64,000 bases of DNA from positions 274,255 through 338,254 of the forward strand of contig JADCFA010000008.1 in NCBI GenBank assembly GCA_020249775.1, given 5' to 3'. Each line of letters starts with the position of its first letter. Position 1 is the first letter of the stretch. The notes beneath the pieces were generated by a model. That model ran no database searches. It was not told where the DNA came from and saw only the letters and a program-made list of their open reading frames with translations. This DNA comes from Roseomonas sp. Lineage in GTDB: Bacteria; Pseudomonadota; Alphaproteobacteria; Acetobacterales; Acetobacteraceae. This document shows, piece by piece, positions 26,947 to 35,314 of this stretch. The translations under genes and the position numbers were made by a program.

Positions 26947-27633
26947 TCAAAAGGGCAGCAGCGCCGGCACGCCGAAGAAGCGCGCATGGAAATGCAGCGT
27001 CACGGCCCAGCCGAGCAGCGCGAGCGCGGGGGTGAGCCAGCCAATTTCCGCCAGCACCAGCCGATTGCGCCCGGCCAGGATGGCGCCGAAGGGCAGGATG
27101 GAGGTCGCGGCCTGTAGTTTTGTCGCAGCCTCCGGGTCGCGTGCGGCAAGCTTGCGATCAATGGAAGGCATGCCAATCAGGGCACTGACGGCGAAGGTGC
27201 TGAAGAAGATTACACTCGCCAGATCGCCATTGCCGAGCACATGCACCAAGGCCCAAAGCGCGAAGGACCAGAGCACGGGGTGGCGCGTGATCCGCTGAAT
27301 GCCGCGCACCTGCTGCCCGACGAGACCTTCTCCGCCGATACCTGTCGGGTTGCGCAAAAGCCCAGCGGCAAAGAACAGAAAAGCCGGCAGCATGATCAGC
27401 GCCAGAAGCAGGCGAAGCCAGGCCGGCGCGGTCCAGATCGGCAGGGGCTCTGCCGCGCCCCAGGCGCGCGCGAGCAGTACCAGCGCCACCACCGACAGCA
27501 CCGAATAGGCTATGCGAAAGCCATTCGCTCCAATCCTCCCGACCAGGCGCGCCCTGATTTCGGTACCCGCAATGCCGTTATGCGTGGCAACAAAGAAGGC
27601 TGCGGCCAGCAGCAGGGGAAAAATGCCTTCCAT
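26947..27633 (-). CDS. NnrU-family membrane protein
   Basis: A 228-residue protein with about six hydrophobic segments. It shows the family pattern THNGIAGTEIRARLV, then QVRGIQRITRHPVLWSFALW near the middle, the segment shared with the isoprenylcysteine methyltransferase-like fold, and a C-terminal hydrophobic pair. NnrU was named for nitric-oxide metabolism, but many copies lie outside denitrification clusters, as here. The ATG at 27633 has AAGG upstream. The region 27634-27773 separates it from a divergent gene. Confidence 0.85.
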   Translation of the reverse strand: MEGIFPLLLAAAFFVATHNGIAGTEIRARLVGRIGANGFRIAYSVLSVVALVLLARAWGAAEPLPIWTAPAWLRLLLALIMLPAFLFFAAGLLRNPTGIGGEGLVGQQVRGIQRITRHPVLWSFALWALVHVLGNGDLASVIFFSTFAVSALIGMPSIDRKLAARDPEAATKLQAATSILPFGAILAGRNRLVLAEIGWLTPALALLGWAVTLHFHARFFGVPALLPF

Positions 27634-27773
27634 TTTATTGCCTTTCGAGAAGAAATCGCCTGAGCTTGAAAAGCTTTGGTGAGTTCGTCTAATGCCATGA
27701 TACTTTAGTCCTGTGGTATCCAACAGGCAAGGCTTCATCAGCATCCATTCGTGAAGAAAAAAGGAACTCTTCC

Positions 27774-28496
27774 TTGGAATCTGCTCCAAAAACGCTTTCC
27801 TACGGTCAGTTCGTCGAAATGCTCGATGCGGGCCTTGGCTTTCGAACAACCTCCTATTTCGCAAAGAATCGCCATTCCGTGTTAAGCGCACTTTGCGATC
27901 AATATGGCTCGGACAAGGGGGAGCTTCGGCCTGATGGCCACCCCTATCCTTGGCCTTCGCATAATTATGCCGATTACTACGAAATGCTCTTCAGGCATTG
28001 TCGCCATAGCATCACAAAGGTTTTCGAATGTGGGCTGGGCACGAATAATCCAATTCTTCCCTCCTCCATGACAGAAAAGGGCAAGCCTGGCGCATCCCTG
28101 CGCGTCTGGCGGGATTATTTCCCCAATGCCCAGATTTATGGCGCGGATATAGATCGTGATATCCTGTTCACCGAAGAACGGATCAAGACGCATTACATTG
28201 ATCAGCGCGAACCAAAGGCCATTGAGGCGTATTGGCAGCAGGTTGGTGAGACGGATTTCGATTTCATGCTGGATGATGGATTGCATGTTTTCGAAGCCGG
28301 AAGCTGCCTTTTCACCCATTCCATCCATCATCTGGCGGAAAACGGCATTTACGTGATTGAAGATGTCGCGCCAAAAGACCTACTGCGCTATAAGGATTTC
28401 TTCGGAAAAACCGCTTACGTTGTGGATTACGTCACCATGCTTCGACCCAAGCTACCGCTTGGTGACAATAGCCTTGTCGTCATCCGCAAGGGCTAA
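27774..28496 (+). CDS. Putative class I SAM-dependent methyltransferase
   Basis: A 240-residue protein starting at TTG, with AAGGAA nine bases upstream. KVFECGLGTNNP looks like the glycine-rich SAM loop, QIYGADID the acidic ribose-binding strand end, and DFDFMLDDGLHVFEA the next strand with a metal-site-like Asp-Asp, as in cephalosporin-hydroxylase/macrolide O-methyltransferase relatives. NYADYYEMLF at the start is typical of that group. The substrate is unknown. It stands alone between divergent and convergent neighbours, and its composition is slightly AT-richer than theirs. Confidence 0.6.
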   Translation: MESAPKTLSYGQFVEMLDAGLGFRTTSYFAKNRHSVLSALCDQYGSDKGELRPDGHPYPWPSHNYADYYEMLFRHCRHSITKVFECGLGTNNPILPSSMTEKGKPGASLRVWRDYFPNAQIYGADIDRDILFTEERIKTHYIDQREPKAIEAYWQQVGETDFDFMLDDGLHVFEAGSCLFTHSIHHLAENGIYVIEDVAPKDLLRYKDFFGKTAYVVDYVTMLRPKLPLGDNSLVVIRKG

Positions 28497-28507
28497 AGCT
28501 AGCTAGG

Positions 28508-29686
28508 CTACAAACCCTTCAAGACAGCCCAAAGCGCCGATTTCGCCTCAAAGCCAATGCCTGGAATATCGGGCATTTTGATCCGCCCATCCAGGACAGG
28601 TGTGGCATCGGCAAAACCGCCAAAGGGCGCGAAAACTTCCGGGTAGCTTTCATTGCCGCCAAGCCCAAGCCCGACTGCGATATTGAGCGCGAATTGATGC
28701 CCGCCATGCGGCACGCAACGCCGGGGCGACCAGCCATGGCGCACCAGCATCTCCAGCGTGCGCAGATATTCGACCAAACCATAGGAAAGCGCCGGATCGA
28801 ATTGCAGAATATCGCGATCCGGACGGAGGCCACCATGGCGGATCAGGTTACGCGCATCCAGCATGGAAAATAGATTCTCGCCCGTTGCGATTGGTGGCAT
28901 GTATTGTTCCGCCAAGGCGGCATGGGTTGAATAATCCAGCGGATCGAGCGGTTCTTCATACCAACGCAACCCAAAGGGCTGCAGCGCCGCGCCATAGGTC
29001 AGCGCCGCATGCAGACCAAAGCGACCATTCACATCCACCGCCAGGCGCGATCCATCACCGCCCAGCAGCTTCACCACCGCTTCAATGCGGGCCAGATCTT
29101 CCGTGAGCGCATCCTTGACCGAGGTGCCCGGCGCGCCGCCGATTTTCATTTTGACAGTGGTGTAACCCATGCCGAGGTAGCGCTTCATTTCCTCAACCAA
29201 GGCATCCACGCCCTTGCCTGGGTAGTAATAGCCGCCCGCAGCATAAACCCAGGCGCTGGCATCCGCCTGACCGCCGCGATACCGATCCGCAAGCAAGCGC
29301 CACAGCGGCACGCCCGCAAGCTTCGCCGCCGCATCCCAAAGCGCCATATCCAAAACGCCAACCGCGACCGAGCGATCACCATGCCCGCCCGGCTTTTCAT
29401 TCCGCATCATCGCAGCCCAGGCGCCGGCGGGGTTGAGACCGCCTTCGCTCAGCGCCAATTCAGCCTCGGTCGCCGCTTGCAGCCGGGGGATGAAGCGTTC
29501 CGCAAGCAAGCCTGGCTGCGCATAACGGCCATTGGAATTGAAGCCATAGCCCGTGGCGCTTTTGCCCGTGCCATCTTCCACCGTGATGGCAACGACACTC
29601 GCCGTCATTTTGGAAAAATCTATATAGGCATTGGCAATGGCGCTTGCGATTGGCACCACGCCTTGGCGGATGGAAGTGATACGCAT
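28508..29686 (-). CDS. D(-)-tartrate dehydratase, enolase superfamily
   Basis: A 392-residue enzyme. From memory of the characterised Bradyrhizobium enzyme, identity is high throughout: NAYIDFSKMTAS, YGFNSNGRYAQ, NEKPGGHGDRSVAVG, YAAGGYYYPGKG and GLGLGGNESYPEVF. Catalytic parts visible are the KMK motif (Lys179/Lys181), metal ligands Asp218, Glu244 and Glu270, and His327 in PHGGHQ. The reaction dehydrates D-tartrate to oxaloacetate. AGGAAA precedes the ATG. No transporter or regulator is adjacent. Another tartrate/sugar-acid dehydratase specificity remains possible. Confidence 0.85.
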   Translation of the reverse strand: MRITSIRQGVVPIASAIANAYIDFSKMTASVVAITVEDGTGKSATGYGFNSNGRYAQPGLLAERFIPRLQAATEAELALSEGGLNPAGAWAAMMRNEKPGGHGDRSVAVGVLDMALWDAAAKLAGVPLWRLLADRYRGGQADASAWVYAAGGYYYPGKGVDALVEEMKRYLGMGYTTVKMKIGGAPGTSVKDALTEDLARIEAVVKLLGGDGSRLAVDVNGRFGLHAALTYGAALQPFGLRWYEEPLDPLDYSTHAALAEQYMPPIATGENLFSMLDARNLIRHGGLRPDRDILQFDPALSYGLVEYLRTLEMLVRHGWSPRRCVPHGGHQFALNIAVGLGLGGNESYPEVFAPFGGFADATPVLDGRIKMPDIPGIGFEAKSALWAVLKGL

Positions 29687-29731
29687 GGGGTTTCCTGTCT
29701 CGTCTCGCGCGCCTTCAAGCGCGCGCCATGT

Positions 29732-30802
29732 TCAACCGAGCAATCTGCCGATCACGCGCGCGGTGTAATCCACCACCGGAATCACGCGCCCGTAATTGAT
29801 GCGTGTGGGTCCGATCACGCCAATCGCACCGACAATCTTTTCCTGACCATTGCGGAAGGGGGCGACCACCACGGAAAGCCCCGCGCTATCGAAAAGCCCG
29901 CTTTCGGCGCCAATGAAAATCTGCACACCTTCGCCGCGCTGCGCCAATTCCAACAGCCGCAGCATGGTTTCCTGAGCTTCAAGCCTTTCGAACAACCGCT
30001 GGATTTCCTGCACCTGCGCTGCCTGATCCAGATTCTGCAATAGCCGCGACTGACCGCGCAAAATCAGCGACCCGCCGCCGCCACCGGCCCAGGTGGCAAG
30101 CCCCGCCGAGATCACTTGCTGCGTCAGCGCATCCAAAGCCGTGCGGTCGGCGGCGATTTCCTCAGCCACCTTGCTGCGGGTTTCTTCCAGGGTGCGCCCG
30201 GCGAGCCGCGCATTCAGATAGTTCGAGGCTTGCGTGAGTGCGGAAGGCGGCAACCCCGCCGGCACTTCAATGACGCGGTTTTCGACCTGCCCGCCTTCAT
30301 GCACCAGCACCACCAAGGCCCGGCCCGGTCCAAGCGCCACAAATTCAATATGGCGCACCGGGTTTTCCGTTTTCGGCGCCACCACCAGCCCGGCCGCCCC
30401 GGCAAGGCCCGAGAGCATCAGCCCGGCTTCGGCCAGGGTTTCCTGCAAGGACCGGCCCGATGCCGCGCAGCGCGCCGCAATCGCATCCCGGTCTTCCTCA
30501 CCCAGCGCGCCGAATTCCAATAAGCCATCCACGAAAAGCCGAAGCCCGCGTTCCGTCGGCAGCCGCCCGGCCGAGGTATGCGGCGCGTAGAGCAGCCCGG
30601 CATCTTCCAGATCCGCCATGGCATTGCGGATGGTTGCCGGTGATAAGCCCAGCGGCAGACGTCGTGAAAGGGTGCGTGACCCGACAGGTTCGCCCGTCGC
30701 GACATAGGTTTCCACCAATTCGCGCAAAATCAGCGCCGAACGGCTATCCAAGCCGACCGCGGCCGGCAGCCCGGGGGTCAGCTTCGCGGGCGTATGGGTC
30801 AC
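29732..30802 (-). CDS. hrcA: Heat-inducible transcription repressor HrcA
   Basis: About 356 residues. The N-terminal winged helix (SRSALILRELVETYVATG, then SPATIRNAMADLEDAGLL) binds CIRCE operators; the central GAF-like and C-terminal dimerisation parts follow (PFRNGQEKIVGAIGVIGPTR near the end). HrcA represses groESL and often its own operon. The GTG at 30802 is chosen because a TTGACG/CATACT promoter covers the longer upstream reading frame (a TTG start at 30859 would lie in the -35 box). grpE, the usual partner, is not downstream. Confidence 0.9.
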   Translation of the reverse strand: MTHTPAKLTPGLPAAVGLDSRSALILRELVETYVATGEPVGSRTLSRRLPLGLSPATIRNAMADLEDAGLLYAPHTSAGRLPTERGLRLFVDGLLEFGALGEEDRDAIAARCAASGRSLQETLAEAGLMLSGLAGAAGLVVAPKTENPVRHIEFVALGPGRALVVLVHEGGQVENRVIEVPAGLPPSALTQASNYLNARLAGRTLEETRSKVAEEIAADRTALDALTQQVISAGLATWAGGGGGSLILRGQSRLLQNLDQAAQVQEIQRLFERLEAQETMLRLLELAQRGEGVQIFIGAESGLFDSAGLSVVVAPFRNGQEKIVGAIGVIGPTRINYGRVIPVVDYTARVIGRLLG

Positions 30803-30831
30803 GGGTTTGGGTCCCGATGTGTCATAGCGCG

Positions 30832-30859
30832 AGTATGAAGCCTGGGCAGGGCGCGTCAA
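30832..30859 (-). promoter_or_regulatory. Predicted sigma-70-type promoter of hrcA
   Basis: On the minus strand TTGACG (30859-30854) and CATACT (30837-30832) are separated by 16 bases. Transcription should start about 25 bases before the GTG at 30802. A CIRCE-like palindrome lies immediately upstream of the -35. Confidence 0.55.
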
Positions 30860-30863
30860 CGGG

Positions 30864-30890
30864 TTAGCGCCGGCCCTGCGCCTGTGCTAA
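30864..30890. promoter_or_regulatory. CIRCE-like inverted repeat between hrcA and rph
   Basis: TTAGCGCCG, nine bases, then CTGTGCTAA. The spacing equals the CIRCE consensus (TTAGCACTC-N9-GAGTGCTAA), with 6 of 9 and 7 of 9 bases matching. It lies 5 bases upstream of the predicted hrcA -35 and 12 bases before the rph start, so autoregulation is possible, but the site is degenerate. Confidence 0.45.
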
Positions 30891-30901
30891 CCGCCGGGTC
30901 T

Positions 30902-31621
30902 ATGACCAGACCCTCAGGCCGCGCCCCCGGCGCGCTTCGCACCGTTTCCATTCAACCCGGCGTCGCCCGCCATGCGGAAGGTTCCTGCGTTATTCGCATG
31001 GGCCTGACCGAGGTGCTGTGCACCGCAAGTGTCGAAGGCAAGGTGCCGCCCTTCCTGCGCGGCCAGGGCCAGGGCTGGGTCACGGCGGAATATGGCATGT
31101 TGCCGCGCGCGACCCATACGCGCGGGGACCGCGAAGCGGCGCGCGGCAAGCAATCCGGCCGCACGCAGGAAATCCAGCGCCTGATTGGGCGCAGCCTTCG
31201 TGCCGTGACGGATTTGAAGGCGATGGGTGAAATGACCATCACGCTGGATTGCGATGTGCTGACCGCCGATGGCGGCACGCGCTGCGCTTCCATCACCGGC
31301 GCCTGGGTCGCGCTGCATCTGGCCTTTGAACATTGCAAGCGCATGAACATCATCACGCGCAATCCGCTGAAGGATCAGGTGGCGGCGATTTCGTGTGGCA
31401 TTTATCAGGGCGTGCCCGTGCTTGATCTTGATTATGATGAGGATAGCAAAGCGGATGCGGATGCGAATTTCGTCCTGACGGCGTCCGGCGGGATTGTTGA
31501 AATTCAAGGCACCGCCGAAGGCGCGCCTTTCACTGAGGCTGATTTACAGGCGCTGATGGGCCATGCGCGTGAAGGCACGGCAGCGCTTTTCGCCAAGCAG
31601 CGGCTTGCGGTGGATAAGTGA
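30902..31621 (+). CDS. rph: Ribonuclease PH
   Basis: A 239-residue phosphorolytic 3'-5' exoribonuclease that trims tRNA 3' ends. Conserved parts are [30 protein letters not shown], the arginine-rich [17 protein letters not shown] phosphate site, and [15 protein letters not shown] with the metal-binding acids. It is divergent from hrcA and overlaps rdgB by one base at its stop. ATG 30902 gives the family start; an ATG at 30884 would only add an unrelated leader. Confidence 0.95.
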   Translation: MTRPSGRAPGALRTVSIQPGVARHAEGSCVIRMGLTEVLCTASVEGKVPPFLRGQGQGWVTAEYGMLPRATHTRGDREAARGKQSGRTQEIQRLIGRSLRAVTDLKAMGEMTITLDCDVLTADGGTRCASITGAWVALHLAFEHCKRMNIITRNPLKDQVAAISCGIYQGVPVLDLDYDEDSKADADANFVLTASGGIVEIQGTAEGAPFTEADLQALMGHAREGTAALFAKQRLAVDK

Positions 31622-32244
31622 TGGCGCATCGGCGCCTGCAACGCGGTGAGAAGATTGTCATCGCCACGCATAATGCCGGAAAGCTCCGCGAAGTGGCGGC
31701 CTTGCTGGCGCCGCATGGCATTGAAGTGACCAGCGCCGGCGCGCTTGGCCTGCCGGAGCCGGAGGAAACCGAAACGAGTTTCCTCGGCAATGCGCGGATC
31801 AAGGCGCATGCGGCAGCGCGCGCGGCGGGGATGCCGGCACTTTCGGATGATTCAGGGTTTTCCGTGGCGGCGCTGGATGGTGCGCCGGGCGTTTATACCG
31901 CCGATTGGGCCATGCGCCCGGAAGGTGGGCGGGATTATGCGCTCGCCATGGGCAAGGTGCATGACCTTGCCAAGCATGCGTCAGATCGCGCGGCCTGGTT
32001 CACCTGTGCGCTCGTGCTCGCCTGGCCCGATGGGCATGAGGAAGGTTTTGAGGGCAAGGCGGAGGGCGTTTGGGTCTGGCCGCCACGCGGCGCGCATGGC
32101 TTTGGCTATGACCCCATGTTCGTGCCGCAGGGACGCCTTCAGACCTTCGGCGAAATGGCCCCGGATGAGAAGCACCGCATCAGCCACCGCGCCGCGGCTT
32201 TCGCGTTGCTGGCCGCTTCCTGCCTGCCACCGGCGGCAGGCTAA
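31621..32244 (+). CDS. rdgB: XTP/dITP diphosphatase (non-canonical NTP pyrophosphatase)
   Basis: A 207-residue house-cleaning enzyme removing dITP, XTP and related nucleotides. Diagnostic motifs are [33 protein letters not shown] and [11 protein letters not shown], and the C-terminal [10 protein letters not shown] completes the active site. The start overlaps the rph stop, so it is coupled to rph as in many alphaproteobacteria. Its last 65 bases overlap the convergent LOG-family gene. Confidence 0.95.
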   Translation: MAHRRLQRGEKIVIATHNAGKLREVAALLAPHGIEVTSAGALGLPEPEETETSFLGNARIKAHAAARAAGMPALSDDSGFSVAALDGAPGVYTADWAMRPEGGRDYALAMGKVHDLAKHASDRAAWFTCALVLAWPDGHEEGFEGKAEGVWVWPPRGAHGFGYDPMFVPQGRLQTFGEMAPDEKHRISHRAAAFALLAASCLPPAAG

Positions 32245-33067
32245 GCTTCATGGGCGGGGAAGCCGCGGGCGAGAGCCCACGTTGCAACAAGCTCGCCCAG
32301 CCCTCCTCCGGGTTGTCCACAATTTCAAACAGCTTCAGATCAGCCTCACTGATCATGCCCTCATCCACCATGGCGTTGAAATTCACCACCTTGGTCCAGT
32401 AATCGCGCCCGAAAAGGACAATTGGCACCGGGCGCATCTTTTCCGATTGCGCGAGCGTCAGCACTTCGAACAATTCGTCAAAAGTCCCGAAGCCACCAGG
32501 GAAAACCGCAAGCGCATTGGCGCGCATGGCAAGGTGCATCTTGCGCATGGCGAAGTAATGGAAGCGAAAGGTCAGCGCCGGCGTGGACCAGGAATTGGGC
32601 GCCTGTTCATGCGGCAGGGTGATGTTGAAGCCAATGGAAGGCGCGCCGCATTCCGATGCGCCGCGATTGGCCGCTTCCATGATCCCCGGGCCGCCGCCCG
32701 TTGCAATCACGTTATCCCGCGCCGCGCCCGATGCAGCGAGCGCACCGCCACGCATGGAGACAATGCGGGCAAAGGCGCGTGCATCCTCATAAAAGCGGGA
32801 CCGTTCAAGTGCCTTGTGGGCGGCGCGCTTTTCCGCCGCCCCGCGCGCCTTCTTGGCGAGTGCCGCGGCTTCCTCGGCGCTCGGCGTGCGGGCGGAACCA
32901 AACACCACAATGGTGGACCGCACCCCCCAATCGCGCAGCGCATATTCGGCCTTGGCGTATTCCATGCCGAAGCGGAACGGGCGCATTTCATCGCGCAGCA
33001 GGAATTCCTGATCCTCCACGGCCAGCAGATAGCTGCGCGAACCCTTCTGGGCGCCATTATCGGGCAT
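32180..33067 (-). CDS. LOG-family (TIGR00730-type) Rossmann-fold nucleotide hydrolase
   Basis: A 295-residue protein with the [14 protein letters not shown] nucleotide site and the [15 protein letters not shown] motif of the LOG/'lysine decarboxylase-like' family, whose plant and bacterial members act as cytokinin riboside 5'-monophosphate phosphoribohydrolases. The longer N- and C-termini fit the larger LOG-II-like or PpnN-like group, where AMP or other nucleotides are cleaved. A strong GGGGAGG lies six bases before the ATG at 33067. The 3' end overlaps rdgB on the other strand by 65 bases. Confidence 0.85.
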   Translation of the reverse strand: MPDNGAQKGSRSYLLAVEDQEFLLRDEMRPFRFGMEYAKAEYALRDWGVRSTIVVFGSARTPSAEEAAALAKKARGAAEKRAAHKALERSRFYEDARAFARIVSMRGGALAASGAARDNVIATGGGPGIMEAANRGASECGAPSIGFNITLPHEQAPNSWSTPALTFRFHYFAMRKMHLAMRANALAVFPGGFGTFDELFEVLTLAQSEKMRPVPIVLFGRDYWTKVVNFNAMVDEGMISEADLKLFEIVDNPEEGWASLLQRGLSPAASPPMKLSLPPVAGRKRPATRKPRRGG

Positions 33068-33313
33068 TGGAAACCTCCCCTTCATGCTCGGCGTATCATG
33101 GCATGAAGCGGGCGCAGGCTGCGATGGGGGGCGGCAGGGTCCAAAGCCCTTGGAGACAGAAAGGGCGTTGATATCGAGGTTGAAAGTCAGGCGCTTGACC
33201 ACCTATTTTCCAGGTCTCAGCGAGAAAAAAGTGAAGGCGTTAACCTTTTATTCATCTATCGATTGTCTAATAAAGTGTGGTCAAGAACGGCCTTGCAGAA
33301 CGGGGAAAAACCC

Positions 33314-33844
33314 ATGGCGATTGGTTTTCTGGGTGCCGGCCCCAAGATGCCGGGCGTTGGTGGCGGCTTTGATGCCGGGCAGCTTACATCACTTGCGCTG
33401 AAGGCGAGCATGCAGCGGCAAGCCCCCACAACCAGCGTTGCGGCGCGGGCGGATCGTGGCCCGGCAGTGGTGATTGCGATTGACCCGCGCGCAGCAGAAC
33501 GCTCGGCAGAGATTGCGCGGCTTGCAGAACAGGCCCAAGGCGCCGCTAGCGCACCGGATTGGGGCGGCCGCACCATGGCTGAGCCCGATTGGGACAAGAA
33601 AATGATCGCCGAAATGATTGACCAGCAGAAGCGGCAGGTCTGGGCGCTGTCGGAAACGCTGCGTGTCTATGAAGAGACTGGGGAAGTGGTTTCCTTTGGC
33701 TTGTCGGGAGAGCGGTTTGTGAGTTCCGAGAATTGGGCAGTCTATGGCGGACCGGAAGGTTACTTGCAGGAGATACGTAACAGGTTGCCAATTTCTCAGG
33801 CGAGCCTGCGTGATCTCGAAACTCGCTTAACTCCAAATGGGTGA
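33314..33844 (+). CDS. Hypothetical protein, duplicated (copy 1)
   Basis: A 176-residue protein of no family I recognise. A glycine-rich start (MAIGFLGAGPKMPGVGGGFD) is followed by an Ala/Arg-rich helical stretch, then TMAEPDWDKKMIAEMIDQQK and a predicted beta part (VVSFGLSGERFVSSENW). There is no signal peptide or membrane segment. GGGGAAAAA precedes the ATG. The first 145 residues are almost identical to copy 2 at 34688, but the last 30 differ (GYLQEIRNRLPISQ here, KYIEMNRKGLEISK there). It faces a convergent RTX gene across a hairpin, and this arrangement is duplicated as a unit. Confidence 0.7.
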   Translation: MAIGFLGAGPKMPGVGGGFDAGQLTSLALKASMQRQAPTTSVAARADRGPAVVIAIDPRAAERSAEIARLAEQAQGAASAPDWGGRTMAEPDWDKKMIAEMIDQQKRQVWALSETLRVYEETGEVVSFGLSGERFVSSENWAVYGGPEGYLQEIRNRLPISQASLRDLETRLTPNG

Positions 33845-33897
33845 TTGAGCTGCCCCCTTACGGGTCGTCGGCTTCGTCCAATCCAAATTTACAAACT

Positions 33898-33933
33898 GAT
33901 CATCGCCGGGAAGGTAGCTTCCCGGCGATGATC
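33898..33933. terminator. Hairpin between convergent hypothetical and RTX genes, copy 1
   Basis: GATCATCGCCGGGAAG and its exact complement form a 16-bp perfect stem with a 4-base loop (GTAG), placed between two convergent stops. The paralogous hairpin at 35275 keeps the pairing with different bases, supporting a real bidirectional terminator. Confidence 0.75.
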
Positions 33934-33940
33934 ATAGGCG

Positions 33941-34576
33941 TCACAGGATGAAGTCCTGCTGCACCAGATTCACCAATCCTTGTATCTGCAAGGTGATGTC
34001 AGCTACGCCATCCCCCATATCAGCTTGCACGAAGGTATTGCCACCGGATTGATACCAGCGAATTTCTGCGATACCGCTGGCACTGAAACTCAGACTATTG
34101 CGAAAGGCAAAAGCCTGATCACCAGCCAGCGACGCATTGGTATCTATCGAACTGAACACCAAGATATCGGAGCCTGCCTGAAAATCCAGAATGACATCCA
34201 TCGCGCTGGGCGTCGCCATGTCATCGGCGGAATACATGAAGCGGTCAGCCCCCGCCCCGCCAGTGAGCCGGTCTGACTCCGCGCCGCCCAAAATACTGTC
34301 GGCGCCAGCGCCGCCAAAAATCGTGTCGAACCCATTGTCACCGCGGAGGTAATCATCCCCCGTCAGCAGCCCGGCAGCGTCATCGCCATAAATCATATCG
34401 CTGCCATCCCAGCCGGAGACATAATCATTCCCCGCGCCACCCTCCACACGGTCATTGCCAGCATCGGCATAAAGCTCATCGCGGCCATCGCCGCCACGGA
34501 GTGTGTCTAGCCCTCCGCCACTGATCGCCATCAGAAACCCCATATCCAAGGGCGCCAGGGTGCGGCGCTTGACCAC
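33941..34576 (-). pseudogene. 5'-truncated RTX calcium-binding protein gene, copy 1
   Basis: This is a 211-codon frame whose C-terminal 190 or so residues are nearly identical to the intact RTX protein at 35315: the GGxGxD nonapeptide repeats and the terminal domain with SAMDVILDFQAGSDILVF survive. The first 85-90 residues of the intact form, including its first set of repeats, are missing and replaced by an unrelated leader (TLAPLDMGFLMAISGGG) at the duplication joint. It could still be translated from an internal ATG and keep the C-terminal secretion signal, so 'shortened protein' is an alternative. Confidence 0.7.
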
Positions 34577-34687
34577 CTATTTTCCAGGTTTCAGCGAGAA
34601 AAAAGTGAAGGCGTTAACCTTTTATTCATCTATCGATTGTCTAATGAAGTGTGGTCAAAAACGGCCTTGCAGAACGGGGAAAAACCC

Positions 34688-35209
34688 ATGGCGATTGGTT
34701 TTCTGGGTGCCGGCCCCAAGATGCCGGGTTTCGGTGGCGGCTTTGATGTCGGGCAGCTTACATCACTTGCGCTGAAGGCGAGCATGCAGCGGCAAGCCCC
34801 CACAGCCAGCGTTGCGGCGCGGGCGGATCGTGGCCCGGCAGTGGTGGTGGCGATTGACCCGCGCGCAGCAGAACGCTCTGCGGAGATTGCGCGGCTTGCA
34901 GAACAGGCCCAAGGCGCCGCTAGCGCACCGGATTGGGGCGGCCGCACCATGGCTGAGCCCGATTGGGACAAGAAAATGATCGCCGAAATGATTGACCAGC
35001 AGAAGCGGCAGGTCTGGGCGATTTCGGAAACGCTGCGTGTTTATGATGAAACTGGAGAAGTGGTTTCATTCGGTTTGTCCGGTGAACGCTTTGTGAGCTC
35101 CGAAAATTGGGCAGCCTATGGCGGACCGGAGAAGTATATCGAAATGAACCGCAAGGGATTGGAAATTTCTAAGGCCAGCCTGCGGGATCTTGAAACACGA
35201 GTGACATAA
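34688..35209 (+). CDS. Hypothetical protein, duplicated (copy 2)
   Basis: A 173-residue paralogue of the protein at 33314, with the same start context (GGGGAAAAACCC before ATG). Differences in the first 145 residues are few and mostly conservative (PTTSV to PTASV, ALSETLRVYEE to AISETLRVYDE); the C-terminal 30 residues have diverged. Keeping the frame in both copies suggests selection or recent origin. No function can be assigned. The convergent RTX partner is intact in this unit. Confidence 0.7.
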   Translation: MAIGFLGAGPKMPGFGGGFDVGQLTSLALKASMQRQAPTASVAARADRGPAVVVAIDPRAAERSAEIARLAEQAQGAASAPDWGGRTMAEPDWDKKMIAEMIDQQKRQVWAISETLRVYDETGEVVSFGLSGERFVSSENWAAYGGPEKYIEMNRKGLEISKASLRDLETRVT

Positions 35210-35274
35210 AGCTCTGATCAATATAATGCCACTATCGCTCGGTAGCGGCGCTTATTCCTGAACCTAAAAAGCTT

Positions 35275-35304
35275 CATCGCCGGAAAGGTTTCTCTCCGGC
35301 GATG
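35275..35304. terminator. Hairpin between convergent hypothetical and RTX genes, copy 2
   Basis: CATCGCCGGA pairs with TCCGGCGATG around a 10-base loop that can add one more pair. It occupies the same place as the hairpin at 33898; the stem base changed but pairing was kept. Confidence 0.65.
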
Positions 35305-35314
35305 GTCGTTGGGT

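Larger units (their letters stand above)
33190..34520. repeat. Tandem segmental duplication, copy 1
   Basis: From GGCGCTTGACCACCTATTTT at 33190 the sequence repeats at 34564, offset 1374 bases, with near identity through the leader and first half of the hypothetical gene and lower identity after it. Homology ends near 34520, inside the RTX gene. Bases 34521-34563 match neither copy and form the joint. Confidence 0.85.

Noticed and set aside
26947..27633. Denitrification cluster suggested by the NnrU name
   Set aside because: No nitrite or nitric-oxide reductase genes or NnrR-like regulator are present.
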